Positions 35,475 through 45,154 of a stretch of 64,000 nucleotides of DNA are shown piece after piece. The stretch covers positions 775,233 through 839,232 of the forward strand of contig JAFDZW010000005.1 in the NCBI GenBank assembly GCA_018266755.1, in the 5' to 3' direction. The number at the start of each line of letters is the position of its first letter. Position 1 is the stretch's first letter. Below the pieces are notes generated by a model. That model worked only from the letters and a program-made list of their open reading frames with translations, made no database searches and had not been told where the DNA came from. The stretch is from Bacteroidota bacterium (GTDB taxonomy: Bacteria; Bacteroidota; Ignavibacteria; Palsa-1295). The position numbers and the translations under genes are program-made.

Positions 35475-37228
35475 CGCCAACGCCACCCCGCTCTTCCGTG
35501 CGCACACGCCGCCGCCGCATACTCGACGGTTCGCTACTCGTGCTGGGTATCGTAGCGATCGTCGTTCTTGTGACGCGCTATGGAATGCCGTTTCGCATGG
35601 ACGATGTGCTCTATATGCAATGGGCGATTCATCATCCGTTCACCGACTCGTTCAGCACCACCGCAGGCGAACTCTTCATGTCGTTCCGTCCGGTCATGGC
35701 GATGACCTTCTGGTTGCTGACACACCTCGCCGGGCCGGACCGCTACTGGATCTGGCATACACTTCTGGTCGGGGCATACTTCACGGCAATCGCGTTTACA
35801 GGTCTCACTGCGCGATACATCTGCGAGCGAATCTCTGCATTACCGATCTCGGCCGTTGCCTACTGGCTTGCCTTCCTGCCGATCCTGAACGTGCTGTTCT
35901 GGTTTGCGGATCTCACGTACGCACTCGAAATGATGTTCTGCTCCGCGGCGTGGTACTTCGGTATTCGCGCACTCGACGAATTCAGAACATCGTTCTGGGT
36001 GACCGCTAATATCATCGGGGTCATTGCAGTGATGACCAAAGAGCCGTCATTACTATTGATCCATGGCGTATTCCTCGGGATGGTCATCTTTCGCCGACGT
36101 CGCATTCAGCGCGGACTAAAACCCCTCTCGACAAACGGCCGCATCCTCTGGGCAGCGTCCTACGGATTATTTGCCCTCGTCTCACTGGTGATGTTCTTCT
36201 CATCGAATGCTACGAGCACCCGTTTTTTTCATTTCGGCGAGATCCCGCGGGAAACTCTGCACTTCTTGATGATGGACCGTCTGCGATACTATTCCGATAC
36301 CCTTGCGACAACGCCGTTCGTCGTCTTCGTATCGCTTGGGATCGTCGGGCTGATCGTGGCAGACTCGGCTCGCACGGTTCGCAAATCTGCGGTGATCGCG
36401 ACGATTTTCAGCGTATTGATCCTCGTGTGCTGGGTCGTGTACAAACCCTTATTATTGCTGACGATCCTGCTCGCAGCTCCATTATTCGCAATACAAGGAG
36501 GCAACCGCGGAAGCCGACGTGTATTGATTGTCCCGTTCGGCGCGATCGCTATCGTAAACTCGCTTGTGTTGCTGATCACCATGATGTTGGTCAAGACGCA
36601 ACTGGCCGAGCTCTCATTTTTGCTCACGCTCATCGCTTCGGTCGGCGTTGCGTCGCTTGTTGGTGTAATTTCTGAGCGACTGTTGGTCACATCATCGCTA
36701 CGAATCGGCGCAACAATCGGCATCGTCATAGCTGCAATCGGCGCGACGATATTTCTTCTGCCGAAGCTGCGCTCGAAGGAAGCGCTCTTGTGCGATGTTC
36801 GTTCGAGCCGGCTCCACGCGAACCAAGCAATCCGTCTGATGGCACACCAGCTCCCACAAAGCTCGACCGTCGCCGTGACTACCCCCGCACTCATCGGATT
36901 GCGGAGTGAAGACGAACTCACCTCAACAAGCGACGATTACAAAGTATATGCGCAGCACTCCTTCCAACAAGGCTTCGTTCGCGCATACTTCCAGGTGCTC
37001 GGGCGTCCCGATCTCCATCTTGCCTATCTTGCTGACTCGACAACACTGCCGCGCACGCTGGATTCGCTCCGCAGTGCACGCGATCATTACCTCTTTCTCG
37101 AAACCGGATTAGATGTCGATCTCGCGCATGGTAAACGCAACGGGCGCAACTGGTTCAATGGTCGAGATTCGTTGCTCGCGCGATTTGACGACGGAGGGTT
37201 CGCCTCGGAAGTCTGGAAACTTCGCTGA
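35471..37228 (+). CDS. polytopic membrane protein, GT-C glycosyltransferase-like
   Basis: 585 residues from a GTG start overlapping the previous stop. About ten or more transmembrane helices fill residues 15-435. The first large loop begins with 'GMPFRMDDVLYMQWAIHHP', where the Asp pair is placed as in GT-C (PMT/ArnT-like) lipid-linked sugar transferases. A soluble domain of about 130 residues ends the protein. The assignment rests on topology and this motif only; donor and acceptor are unknown. Confidence 0.6.
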   Translation: MTPTPPRSSVRTRRRRILDGSLLVLGIVAIVVLVTRYGMPFRMDDVLYMQWAIHHPFTDSFSTTAGELFMSFRPVMAMTFWLLTHLAGPDRYWIWHTLLVGAYFTAIAFTGLTARYICERISALPISAVAYWLAFLPILNVLFWFADLTYALEMMFCSAAWYFGIRALDEFRTSFWVTANIIGVIAVMTKEPSLLLIHGVFLGMVIFRRRRIQRGLKPLSTNGRILWAASYGLFALVSLVMFFSSNATSTRFFHFGEIPRETLHFLMMDRLRYYSDTLATTPFVVFVSLGIVGLIVADSARTVRKSAVIATIFSVLILVCWVVYKPLLLLTILLAAPLFAIQGGNRGSRRVLIVPFGAIAIVNSLVLLITMMLVKTQLAELSFLLTLIASVGVASLVGVISERLLVTSSLRIGATIGIVIAAIGATIFLLPKLRSKEALLCDVRSSRLHANQAIRLMAHQLPQSSTVAVTTPALIGLRSEDELTSTSDDYKVYAQHSFQQGFVRAYFQVLGRPDLHLAYLADSTTLPRTLDSLRSARDHYLFLETGLDVDLAHGKRNGRNWFNGRDSLLARFDDGGFASEVWKLR

Positions 37229-37236
37229 GATACCGC

Positions 37237-39444
37237 TCAGAACGATTGTCCGAGCGCGAATTGGAAGGAAGACAGGTCCCAAAAATTAAAGTGCCGGTTC
37301 CAGATCCATTCGCCGGTTGCAGTCGGTGACATCGGGCGGTCGCCGGTCGAAGATGGATCGGGATCGTAGAGCTTCATCCCAATATCCAATCGAATGACAC
37401 CGATGAGTGTATTATAGTGGATGCCGAGTCCGGCATCGAGCGCACAATTTTTGATCGCCGGCGAGAGCGGACGGTCCCAGATATTTCCCGCATCGGCAAA
37501 GAAGGCCAGGCGCAGATCGGTCAGCAGGCGTTGAAGGCTTGTGATTGCGACGGGATATTGAAACGGCGCATATCTCCACTCGATATTTGCTTCGATAGAC
37601 TTGTACCCGCCAAGTAACGGGCTATGCGCAGTATCCTGCGACACGACAATCCCGCGAGAGCCCCATCCACGCAACGAGTTTGGACCGCCGGCGAAGAGTC
37701 GGCGTTCGATTGGAATGTCGCGGTCTGGGTTCGACGGATTGGTTAACGCAATCGAGCCAAGCGAAAGACGAAGCGCTACGACACTTGTTCCGTTACGGGA
37801 AGCATCGAGATAGGTTTTCGCCTGTGCCGTCACCTTCGCATACGATGCACTCGGCAGCTTCGACTGAAATAAGTCTGCTATATCGGGCGTCGCAAATTGA
37901 AGTGCGCCGAGCAGAATGGACCCTGTTGTCGGGTTCAGCAGGTCGTTTGTCCAGTCGAGCGTTAGATTGATCGGTGTGATCGGCACATTGAACTGACGGC
38001 TTGTCAGCATCGGCGTTGGCGAGACGACACCGGTGTTATCGACTCGGTCGACATATTCAAGGCTGATGTCAGGTGAATATGTGACTCGCGGCAACGCGCC
38101 TGCATTGCTCAGCAAGATGTTCGAACTGAAAATTGCTTCGATCACCAGTTCTTTGTACAGATCGGTGATAGAGACGTTCGAAGCATTCCCCAGAATGATG
38201 AGCGGGCTGTGTCCGAACACATACGGCACGGAAAGCTGTAACGAACCGGAAACGCGACGATCGCTCTTCGGAATGAATTGCCACGAGAGCTGTGCCGTAA
38301 AACTCTCGGCGCCGTTGAATAACGATCGATTATTGAAGGTCGCCGCAAGACCACCGGCTCCTCTGCTCGCACCTCCGAACCCGGCAAACGCACTCGGCGT
38401 CAGGTCCATCGTGGATTGCATCCGTAGTTGTACCCGCACGGGCAAGGCCGTACCTTCGGGGATGGTATTGAGTTTGCCGCTATATGCCGAGGTATCGAGA
38501 TCGACGCGATAGGCTTCGAACACACCGAGCATTCCAAGATTACGCTCGGAATTTGCAAGATCCGTGTAGCGATACCATTGCCCTGAGTCGAGTTCGATCG
38601 ATCGTTTGACGACACCGGACCGCAACGTTCCTCGCGACCGAATGACGGTATCGTACGTGACCACCAATCCTCCATTTCGAACACGCGGACCGGTTTGGTA
38701 CACCAGATTAATATTGAGCGTCTTCCGATCGCGATCGACAAGTACCAACTTCGACGAATCGCGCGGCGAGGTGAAGAATGCATATCCATTCTCGCGCAGG
38801 ATGGTCTCGACACGGCGTGCTTCGGCAAGCAACGCCTGTTCGGTAAACGGCGAGCCATGGGTCAGCAGCGTTTCGCCGTTGACCTTTCGCGCCAGTGTCG
38901 AATCGATATGTTCCAGTCCTTCGACCGCGAAGTGATCGATCGAATATCGTGGCCCTTCATACACCTGAAACACAACGGTGTCGCTGACGTCCGGGAGATC
39001 GCCGGGATGTCTCGCCTGCTCGGTCATGCGATACCGGTCATAGGCACGCTGCCACTTCGCCGCACTGGCCGAATCTTCGTGGATCACGTAGCGTGCATGT
39101 GCATCGAGATATCCTTGACGTCGGTAATAGGCGATCAGTCGGAGCGTATCGGCATCCTGTACCTCGGGATCGATGTACTGCACCGGCATCCCGACCGTGG
39201 AAATGACACTATTGAAGAGATGTTCGTACCATTCGGAATGATACGTCTGGACGACACTCTGTAATTCGGCCGAACTAAGCGCTCCATTACCCTCGAAGCG
39301 GACAGCCTCGATGGTGCGTTTGCGAAGGCGGAGAATATCGGCTGAGTTCTGTGCTTCGGCGTTGGCGGCCATCAACGCACAGACGCTCAAATACAGAACC
39401 AACGAACGAGGACCCAACCGGCTGGGGAGTTTTCGGCGGAGCAT
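37237..39444 (-). CDS. Omp85 (BamA/TamA-like) outer-membrane protein
   Basis: 735 residues from the ATG that yields a signal peptide ending ANAEA; a longer TTG-started frame is less likely. POTRA-like domains occupy about 40-330 ('TIEAVRFEGNGALSSAEL', 'YSIDHFAVEGLEHIDSTL'). The C-terminal barrel contains the Omp85 lid signature region 'RRLFAGGPNSLRGWGSRGI' and 'FFADAGNIW'. With only two or three POTRA domains and no lpxD/skp neighbours, it is more likely a TamA-like or accessory assembly factor than the main BamA. Confidence 0.88.
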   Translation of the reverse strand: MLRRKLPSRLGPRSLVLYLSVCALMAANAEAQNSADILRLRKRTIEAVRFEGNGALSSAELQSVVQTYHSEWYEHLFNSVISTVGMPVQYIDPEVQDADTLRLIAYYRRQGYLDAHARYVIHEDSASAAKWQRAYDRYRMTEQARHPGDLPDVSDTVVFQVYEGPRYSIDHFAVEGLEHIDSTLARKVNGETLLTHGSPFTEQALLAEARRVETILRENGYAFFTSPRDSSKLVLVDRDRKTLNINLVYQTGPRVRNGGLVVTYDTVIRSRGTLRSGVVKRSIELDSGQWYRYTDLANSERNLGMLGVFEAYRVDLDTSAYSGKLNTIPEGTALPVRVQLRMQSTMDLTPSAFAGFGGASRGAGGLAATFNNRSLFNGAESFTAQLSWQFIPKSDRRVSGSLQLSVPYVFGHSPLIILGNASNVSITDLYKELVIEAIFSSNILLSNAGALPRVTYSPDISLEYVDRVDNTGVVSPTPMLTSRQFNVPITPINLTLDWTNDLLNPTTGSILLGALQFATPDIADLFQSKLPSASYAKVTAQAKTYLDASRNGTSVVALRLSLGSIALTNPSNPDRDIPIERRLFAGGPNSLRGWGSRGIVVSQDTAHSPLLGGYKSIEANIEWRYAPFQYPVAITSLQRLLTDLRLAFFADAGNIWDRPLSPAIKNCALDAGLGIHYNTLIGVIRLDIGMKLYDPDPSSTGDRPMSPTATGEWIWNRHFNFWDLSSFQFALGQSF

Positions 39445-39509
39445 AGAAGGGGCGCTCCGCACCGTGCGACGTGAGCCGCCGTTCTTGCGCGCCCCCACGA
39501 CGATACCGA

Positions 39510-39740
39510 TCAATATTCGTTCAATTCGTCGTCGTAATAAAACTCATCGGTTTCAGCCGAGTAATCCGGCCATACCTCTTCGATGGACTCGAAGACCTCT
39601 TCGCTATCCTCGATCTCCTGGAGATTCTTGATGACGGCCGGAGGTGCACCGATGCGTTCGCAATAATCGATCAGCTCATCGCGGGTTGCGGGCCACGGTG
39701 CATCTTCCAAAAATTGCGCTAGTTCGGGTGTCCAAAGCAT
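39510..39740 (-). CDS. DUF2795 family protein
   Basis: 76 residues. 'FLEDAPWPATRDELIDYCERIGAPPAVIKNLQEIEDSEE' (about 10-48) matches the small helical DUF2795 fold; the tail is highly acidic (DYSAETDEFYYDDELNEY). Members are common in Bacteria with no known role. It lies 119 nt downstream of tyrS and 65 nt before the Omp85 start. Confidence 0.88.
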   Translation of the reverse strand: MLWTPELAQFLEDAPWPATRDELIDYCERIGAPPAVIKNLQEIEDSEEVFESIEEVWPDYSAETDEFYYDDELNEY

Positions 39741-39859
39741 ACTATATCGATCTCTAAATTACAAATTAACTCTTGCGTTCTTTTAGGCAAATTACGCGCG
39801 TTTGGTTCCGAACGGTTCTGCTTTTTGAAAATTTATTGCAAACGCAATCAGCGCAACGC

Positions 39860-41080
39860 CTACGCACACCGCAGTTTCAGGAAGCGCCGCTTCCCTACTT
39901 TGAGAACGATCCCCTCTGTCGTTGGCGTGACACCTTCCTGGTGGCTTGTCACCTTTTCTCCGTTCAAAGATACACCACCGCCCTGAATCAGCCTGCGGGC
40001 TTCGCTCTTGGTCGGGGCAAGACCGGCTTCGACCAGCAGATCGACAATATTGCGCGACTCCCCGGATGGAAGCATCAACTCTTCGATATCGTCCGGCACT
40101 TCTTTGCGCACGAACATCTGCTCGAAACGTTCGAGTGCCGCATCGGCGGCGGCCTCGTCGAAAAATTGTGCGATGATCTCTTTCGCCAATCGAACTTTCA
40201 GGTTGCGCCGATTGCCGCTGTGGTCGTCGAGCTGCTGTTTGATCGCCGCCAGATCCTTCACGCGCGTCGCGAGTACAAAATACCGATAGATCAAATTATC
40301 CGGGATCGACATGGTCTTGCCGAACATTTCGTCGGCGCTATCGGAGAAGTTGATCGAGTTGCCGTACGATTTGCTCATCTTCCGCACGCCGTCGGTGCCT
40401 TCGAGCAGCGGCGTCGTCAGGATGCACTGCGGCTCGATCCCGTAGTGTCGCTGTAGTTCTCTACCAACGAGCAGATTGAACTTCTGATCGGTACCGCCGA
40501 GCTCGATATCGGATTTGATCGCGACCGAATCCATTCCCTGTGCAAGCGGATACAAGAATTCGTGCAGCGAGATTGGCTGCTCCTCGTCGAAGCGTTTGTG
40601 GAAGTCGTCGCGTTCGAGCATCTGGCTCACCGTGTAAGTACCGGCAAGTTTGATGACTTCGGAGAACGTCATCTTCCCAAGCCAGTCGTTATTCGAATGA
40701 ATGACGAGCCGTTCGCCAAGCAAAATCTTTCCTACCTGATCGACGTATGTCTTTGCGTTCGCCTTCGTTTGCTCCTCGGTGAGCATGGGGCGAGTCTTTT
40801 GACGGCCCGACGGATCGCCGATCATCGCCGTGAAGTCACCAATAATCAAGTGTGCTTCATGCCCAAGATCCTGGAAGGTGCGGAGTTTGCCGAGCGGAAC
40901 ACCGTGACCGATGTGCAGATCGGGGCTCGACGGGTCGGCGCCAAGCTTCGCGACGAGCGGCTTGTTCCGCGCTGCGCTGCGTTCGATCTTCTTTGCAAGT
41001 TCGGCTTCATCGATGAGATCGACCGCGCCGCGGCGGATCTCGTCCATCTGTTCGTTCAGTGGCGGAAAATTCGTTGGCAT
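39860..41080 (-). CDS. tyrS: tyrosyl-tRNA synthetase
   Basis: 406 residues. Class I motifs HIGH (56-59, 'PDLHIGHGVPL') and KMSKS ('DGVRKMSKSYGNS') frame the Rossmann domain. A C-terminal S4 RNA-binding domain is present ('APTKSEARRLIQGGGVSLNGEKV'). The 'IGDFTAMIGDPSG' and 'GGTDQKFNLLVGRELQ' blocks fit the TyrZ-type group. It follows smpB with a 2-nt gap, so the two are co-transcribed. Confidence 0.97.
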   Translation of the reverse strand: MPTNFPPLNEQMDEIRRGAVDLIDEAELAKKIERSAARNKPLVAKLGADPSSPDLHIGHGVPLGKLRTFQDLGHEAHLIIGDFTAMIGDPSGRQKTRPMLTEEQTKANAKTYVDQVGKILLGERLVIHSNNDWLGKMTFSEVIKLAGTYTVSQMLERDDFHKRFDEEQPISLHEFLYPLAQGMDSVAIKSDIELGGTDQKFNLLVGRELQRHYGIEPQCILTTPLLEGTDGVRKMSKSYGNSINFSDSADEMFGKTMSIPDNLIYRYFVLATRVKDLAAIKQQLDDHSGNRRNLKVRLAKEIIAQFFDEAAADAALERFEQMFVRKEVPDDIEELMLPSGESRNIVDLLVEAGLAPTKSEARRLIQGGGVSLNGEKVTSHQEGVTPTTEGIVLKVGKRRFLKLRCA

Positions 41081-41082
41081 AG

Positions 41083-41559
41083 TTATTCTCTATCCATTTC
41101 GCGCTTGATGTCGCGCTCTTTGATGCTCTCGCGTTTGTCGTGCGATTTCTTTCCTCGGGCAATGCCGAGCAATACCTTCACTTTATTCCCGCTGAAGTAG
41201 ATCGATAGCGGAATGAGCGTAATTCCCTTGGTCGCAAGTTTCGGTGCGAGCTTCTTTAACTCCGAAGCATGGATTAACAGCTTGCGCTTTCGAAGCGGCT
41301 CGTGGTTGGAGAGGTTCGCCTCTTTGTAGGTAGAAATGTGGACGTTCTCGAGAAAGAGCTCTCCGTCGGACACTCGGGCGTACCCGCCGGTCAACTGGAC
41401 TTTCCCCGCTCGCAGCGACTTCACTTCGCTGCCTTTGAGCACGATACCCGCTTCGATCTCATCGACAATAAAATATTCATGACGTGCAGACCGGTTCGTG
41501 GCGATCGATTTGATCGTCCGTTCTTTGGGTGTCCCGATATGTGCTGCGGCTTGTGCCAA
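41083..41559 (-). CDS. smpB: SmpB, tmRNA-binding protein
   Basis: 158 residues from a TTG start; only ATA and a stop codon lie upstream in frame. It binds tmRNA and brings it to stalled ribosomes. 'ATNRSARHEYFIVDEIEAGIVLKGSEVKSLRAGKVQL' (about 20-56) and 'KLLIHASELKKL' are typical; the C-terminal basic tail 'GKKSHDKRESIKERDIKREM' is the part that enters the mRNA channel. Its RNA partner is encoded at 31.4-31.8 kb. Confidence 0.97.
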   Translation of the reverse strand: MAQAAAHIGTPKERTIKSIATNRSARHEYFIVDEIEAGIVLKGSEVKSLRAGKVQLTGGYARVSDGELFLENVHISTYKEANLSNHEPLRKRKLLIHASELKKLAPKLATKGITLIPLSIYFSGNKVKVLLGIARGKKSHDKRESIKERDIKREMDRE

Positions 41560-41659
41560 ATGGTGTATCGAATTCTAATTGCGTTTTTGAGAGCGATGCA
41601 CGCTCTTCGTTCTACGCGATTCTGTAGTAATCGTGACGTATGAAACGCCCGAAAAACAA

Positions 41660-41688
41660 AACGCTCCGGCGGGTGAAGCCGGAGCGTT
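41660..41688 (-). terminator. rho-independent terminator after the NlpC/P60 gene
   Basis: Perfect 11-bp stem AACGCTCCGGC / GCCGGAGCGTT with a 7-nt loop; on the minus strand it continues TTTGTTTTTC. It starts 22 nt after the hydrolase stop codon and isolates smpB from it. Confidence 0.9.
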
Positions 41689-41710
41689 GAAAACTTCGAA
41701 GCTACTCGTG

Positions 41711-42658
41711 TTAGTTCGCTTCGTTGGTCGCTTCCGGAGCGGCATTCGCTGCCAGACGGAGTTTCTCCGTGATCTCGCGCTGTGCCGTTGCCGTGTTGGT
41801 GAACAACCGCTTGGCGAAGAGATAGTGCTTCGACCAATATTCGCTCTGGAGCGAACAGACCGTCACACCACGCGAGCAGCTTGCATTGGCGAAGAGCCCT
41901 TCCCCGACATAAATGCCGACGTGCGAAACGCGGGCATGACGTGCCGTATGGAAGAACACCAAGTCGCCGAAGTGCAGCTCGTTCTTTCGGACATCCTCGC
42001 CGAGGCCGGACTGTTCGCTGGCCGTGCGGGGCAATTCGACATTGAACGCTTTGCGGAACACCTCGCGGGTGAATGCAGAGCAGTCGATCCCGGTGCGGCC
42101 GACACCACCGAAGTGGTAGCGGGTCCCGACCCAGTCGATGATCTGCTGCATCACGTCCGAACGCGTCGCGGCGACACCCGGGTTGGACTCGTCAAAGAGC
42201 GTATAGTCGCTTTGGCGGTCCCGTGCGATCGCAGGATCTTCGGAGCTGGCGAGCAGGTCCTGATTATGGGACTTGATGAAGTCGTCGAGCGATACCTGGA
42301 TGTTATCTTCTTCGCGCTCTTCCTTTGCCGCTTGGGCAATATCGTCAGCGCTCATATCATCCTCGGTGACGGACTCTTGCGGCAGTGCCTCGGCACTGGC
42401 CATGGATTTGATCTTTCCGATGATCTCGGCTTTTTCGGCGGTCGAAAGCGGATGCAGGTTCGAACGGTGGCTTCGAGCAGAGAACTTCGAATGGCGTTTT
42501 GCTCTGTGCAGAGCGCTATGCGAGGTCTTCCGTCCCGTCGTCCGACTGCTGTGCCGCTTGCGAGCTTGGCTTTGGTTCGGTGTGAATGCCGTGAGGGCGA
42601 ACCCAATCACGAGCATCATCACCATCACCCAGCCACGCCCCAGGAAGCGTGTCAGCAT
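41711..42658 (-). CDS. NlpC/P60-family cell-wall hydrolase
   Basis: 315 residues. N-terminal hydrophobic export segment (about 10-25), a His/Arg/Ser/Lys-rich stretch (33-66), an acidic linker and the catalytic domain from about 165. Cys193 in 'GIDCSAFT' and His246 in 'VSHVGIYVGEG' are in place; the third polar position is Asn in 'LFANAS' where Spr-like enzymes have His. It should cut peptide crosslinks in peptidoglycan. A strong stem-loop precedes it and a terminator follows. Confidence 0.92.
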   Translation of the reverse strand: MLTRFLGRGWVMVMMLVIGFALTAFTPNQSQARKRHSSRTTGRKTSHSALHRAKRHSKFSARSHRSNLHPLSTAEKAEIIGKIKSMASAEALPQESVTEDDMSADDIAQAAKEEREEDNIQVSLDDFIKSHNQDLLASSEDPAIARDRQSDYTLFDESNPGVAATRSDVMQQIIDWVGTRYHFGGVGRTGIDCSAFTREVFRKAFNVELPRTASEQSGLGEDVRKNELHFGDLVFFHTARHARVSHVGIYVGEGLFANASCSRGVTVCSLQSEYWSKHYLFAKRLFTNTATAQREITEKLRLAANAAPEATNEAN

Positions 42659-42714
42659 AGGCTTGGTATTCGGTTGTGTGGTTAATGAACTAGTATATCG
42701 TCACGTACTATGAG

Positions 42715-42755
42715 TGCTCCCTCAGAAAGATACCGCGTATCTGTCTGAGGGAGCA
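42715..42755. promoter_or_regulatory. strong stem-loop upstream of the NlpC/P60 gene
   Basis: Outer 12-bp stem TGCTCCCTCAGA / TCTGAGGGAGCA and inner stem AGATAC-CGC-GTATCT, nearly continuous. On the minus strand no T run follows, so it is either a factor-dependent end of the array transcript or a structured leader of the hydrolase gene, whose start is 57 nt away. Confidence 0.6.
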
Positions 42756-42888
42756 TTCAGATATACAAATATACGCTATTTCCGTGCCACAAGTTCGAAA
42801 AATCGGATTTTGACGGCGGTTTTATTTTGCTACCGACAAGGGGAATCACCGTCCTACAAGTACAGCGAAGACCGCAAAATAAGTCATA

Positions 42889-45057
42889 TCAATGTATTAC
42901 AGAGACAGTAGTCGTGGCAGCCGCCCCGCCGGACGAAAGTGTGAGCACATACGTTCCGCTTGAGATCGAGCCGAAATTCAGCTCTTCGACGTGTTGGCCT
43001 TCCGTTTGGAGCCCAAGATCGAACATCGCAACCCGTGTGCCACGCATATCATAGAGCTCGACATACGTCGGAGCACTTTGGCTGAGCGTGTACTGCATCC
43101 GGATCCGGTTCACGGCCGGGTTCGGATAGATGCGCTCGATCTGCAACGTTGATACCGTTGCTGCTGTCGGATTCTTCACGTCGGCTTCCTCGTCCGTATC
43201 GATTCGCAAGATCGTCCCCCGGAAACCGCAAGTCCACCCGGCGTGGGTCGTGCCGAAAGTGACACTGAACAAGTCGGCGGTGGTCAGTGCGCGTTGGGGG
43301 TGCCATGAAGAATCGGGATCGACGGTATGGATGATCATCGCACCATGCCCGACGACCGTGGCATGATAGCCGTCGGCCGTATAGATACCGAGCGGTGCAA
43401 GCGTGGAGTATTCGGTAATATCGGTATATTTCCATGTGTCCCCACCGTCACTGGAATATGCAAGCGCACCGTGCCACTGTTGTTGCAGCGGTGGCACTCC
43501 GAGTCCGCCCAAACCGCCAAGATACAAACGCGATCGAGCAGCCCCAATTCCGATTGTCGAGAATACGTAAGTATCCGGGATATTCAGTTTTTTCCAGGAA
43601 ATCCCGGCGTCGCTTGTGCGGAAGACGCCATTAGGAGAAGTGATAAATCCGTATGACGAATCGAAGAACGCAAGACTTGTAATGCCCACCGTGTCCGGCA
43701 GCGGGCCATGATAGCGAGTCCAATATTGGCCGCCGTCGGTTGAACGCAAGAATAGCGCTGAATCGCCAACGGCATACACAGCATTGCGCGAAGCGAAGCT
43801 GACGGCTCGAAGGTGTCGTGTGGTGTTCGATGGGATGCGCGTCCAGGTTGTTCCGGCATCGGTGGTACCGAAGATGGTCCCGAATTCCCCGACAACGAAG
43901 CCGTTGCCGCGGTCATCGAGTGCCGAACCATAAAACGTACTCGTTGTACCGGTTTGAACCGGAAGCCACGTATGTCCGCTATCGACAGTCGTGAGGATGG
44001 CGCCGTAACTTCCGGCCGCAAAACCGCGACGGCCATCGTTCATCATGCGGATGGTTCGAAGTGCACTTGTCTGCGGTCTGCGCGGGATGAATGTCCAGCT
44101 CGTTCCTCCATCGGTCGTCTTGATCACCACACCATCTTGCCCGACCGCAATACCGGAATATTCCGAAAGCATCGAGACGCGCTTGATGGAAGTCATCGAA
44201 CCGAATTCGCTGCGAGACCACGAACTCCCGCTATTGCTCGAGTACAACAGTTCTCCGTGATCGCCAACGGCGATCATCGGACCGTTTCCCTTCTTATCGA
44301 CGCTGTTGAGAGGTTGTGCTCCGAGCGTGAAGTTCATCGAATCCTCAAACTGCCAACTATGTCCCGCGTCATTCGTGCCGAGGATATAGCGTCCCGGTCC
44401 GCCAACTGCGATGGCGTGACGATCGTCGAGATAATAGACATCGTTGATCGTATTGCCGGAGGGCATCCGAAAGGACTCGAACGTCCGGGCGGAGTCGCGG
44501 CTCGCATAGTACATTCCTCCGTCTCCGACGAACACAATAAGTCCCGGCCTCGGCATGCGAAGACGACGGATTGCACCGAACGACAACTCTTGTGGAAATC
44601 TGTTCCATGTCGATCCACCGTCACGGCTGATCAGCAACGTTCCAGCCGCTGAATTTCCGCCGCAGATCAGCGCCAGTTGGTTATCGACCATGAGGACATC
44701 CAGTAACGGGTCCGTCACTCCCGTAGACAACGTGGCCCAGGTTTTTCCGCCATCGGTCGTTTTATACGCTGTTCCATTCGCACCAACGACCATACCGGTC
44801 AGCGTATCGATAAAACTGACGCCATTAAGCGTGAGTGTGCCGACCTGACGGTTCGTCAGCGTCGTTCCTGCGTCGCTCGTCATGGTAACCAACCCTTTGT
44901 CACCGACCATCACGGCTGTCATCTCCGTGATGGCTTGCACCGAACGGTATGTGCCTGCAAGGTTGGAAGGATTCTGCGTGACCCACGTGTTCAGTTGAGC
45001 ACGAGCAGAATGAAACGCGATGCAACATAAGATCACGATGAGTCTGTGTGTCTTCAT
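42889..45057 (-). CDS. tandem Asp-box T9SS protein, paralogue 1
   Basis: 722 residues from the ATG giving MKTHRLIVIL; signal peptide ends near ARAQ. The mature part starts 'NTWVTQNPSNLAGTYRSVQ' like its three paralogues. It consists of repeated blades with 'VGDKG' and Asp-box motifs (e.g. TTDGGKTW, SRDGGSTW, STDGGQYW, SSDGGDTW), about eleven in all, pointing to a Ycf48/sialidase-type beta-propeller. A linker 'CGFRGTILRIDTDE' precedes the T9SS sorting domain ('ERIYPNPAVNRI...SGTYVLTL'). Expected on the cell surface; binding role unknown. Last and probably oldest or most diverged of the array, judged by its variant promoter. Confidence 0.85.
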   Translation of the reverse strand: MKTHRLIVILCCIAFHSARAQLNTWVTQNPSNLAGTYRSVQAITEMTAVMVGDKGLVTMTSDAGTTLTNRQVGTLTLNGVSFIDTLTGMVVGANGTAYKTTDGGKTWATLSTGVTDPLLDVLMVDNQLALICGGNSAAGTLLISRDGGSTWNRFPQELSFGAIRRLRMPRPGLIVFVGDGGMYYASRDSARTFESFRMPSGNTINDVYYLDDRHAIAVGGPGRYILGTNDAGHSWQFEDSMNFTLGAQPLNSVDKKGNGPMIAVGDHGELLYSSNSGSSWSRSEFGSMTSIKRVSMLSEYSGIAVGQDGVVIKTTDGGTSWTFIPRRPQTSALRTIRMMNDGRRGFAAGSYGAILTTVDSGHTWLPVQTGTTSTFYGSALDDRGNGFVVGEFGTIFGTTDAGTTWTRIPSNTTRHLRAVSFASRNAVYAVGDSALFLRSTDGGQYWTRYHGPLPDTVGITSLAFFDSSYGFITSPNGVFRTSDAGISWKKLNIPDTYVFSTIGIGAARSRLYLGGLGGLGVPPLQQQWHGALAYSSDGGDTWKYTDITEYSTLAPLGIYTADGYHATVVGHGAMIIHTVDPDSSWHPQRALTTADLFSVTFGTTHAGWTCGFRGTILRIDTDEEADVKNPTAATVSTLQIERIYPNPAVNRIRMQYTLSQSAPTYVELYDMRGTRVAMFDLGLQTEGQHVEELNFGSISSGTYVLTLSSGGAAATTTVSVIH
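43133..43230. repeat. 98-bp tract identical to one in the next paralogue
   Basis: Every base of 43133-43230 equals 45399-45496, while the flanks differ at many positions. It encodes the end of the propeller, the RIDTDEEADVKNPT linker and the first residues of the sorting domain. Identity at silent sites points to recent gene conversion. Confidence 0.9.
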
Positions 45058-45092
45058 TTCCGTTGTGGCTGCGAATGCGAACAAGCAGTCAG

Positions 45093-45121
45093 GACAACGT
45101 TTGAGGCCCTCTAAAGATACA
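45093..45121 (-). promoter_or_regulatory. ECF-type promoter of paralogue 1
   Basis: TGTATC (45121-45116), 17 bp, GTTGTC (45098-45093), 59-64 bp before the start codon for the -35 part. One base in the first element differs from the other three copies. A GCTGCCGA / TCGGCAAC hairpin at 45128-45150 lies just upstream, after the stop of paralogue 2. Confidence 0.5.
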
Positions 45122-45154
45122 ACCGTCGCTGCCGAAACGCAATCGGCAACGCCT

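Noticed and set aside
39445-39513. longer N-terminus of the Omp85 protein from a TTG
   Set aside because: It would place 23 basic residues before the signal peptide and overlap the end of the DUF2795 gene by 4 bases; the ATG at 39444 gives a normal signal.
41633-42685. 350-codon plus-strand frame over the NlpC/P60 gene
   Set aside because: The opposite strand carries intact catalytic motifs; this frame is rich in Arg, Gly and Glu without any pattern.
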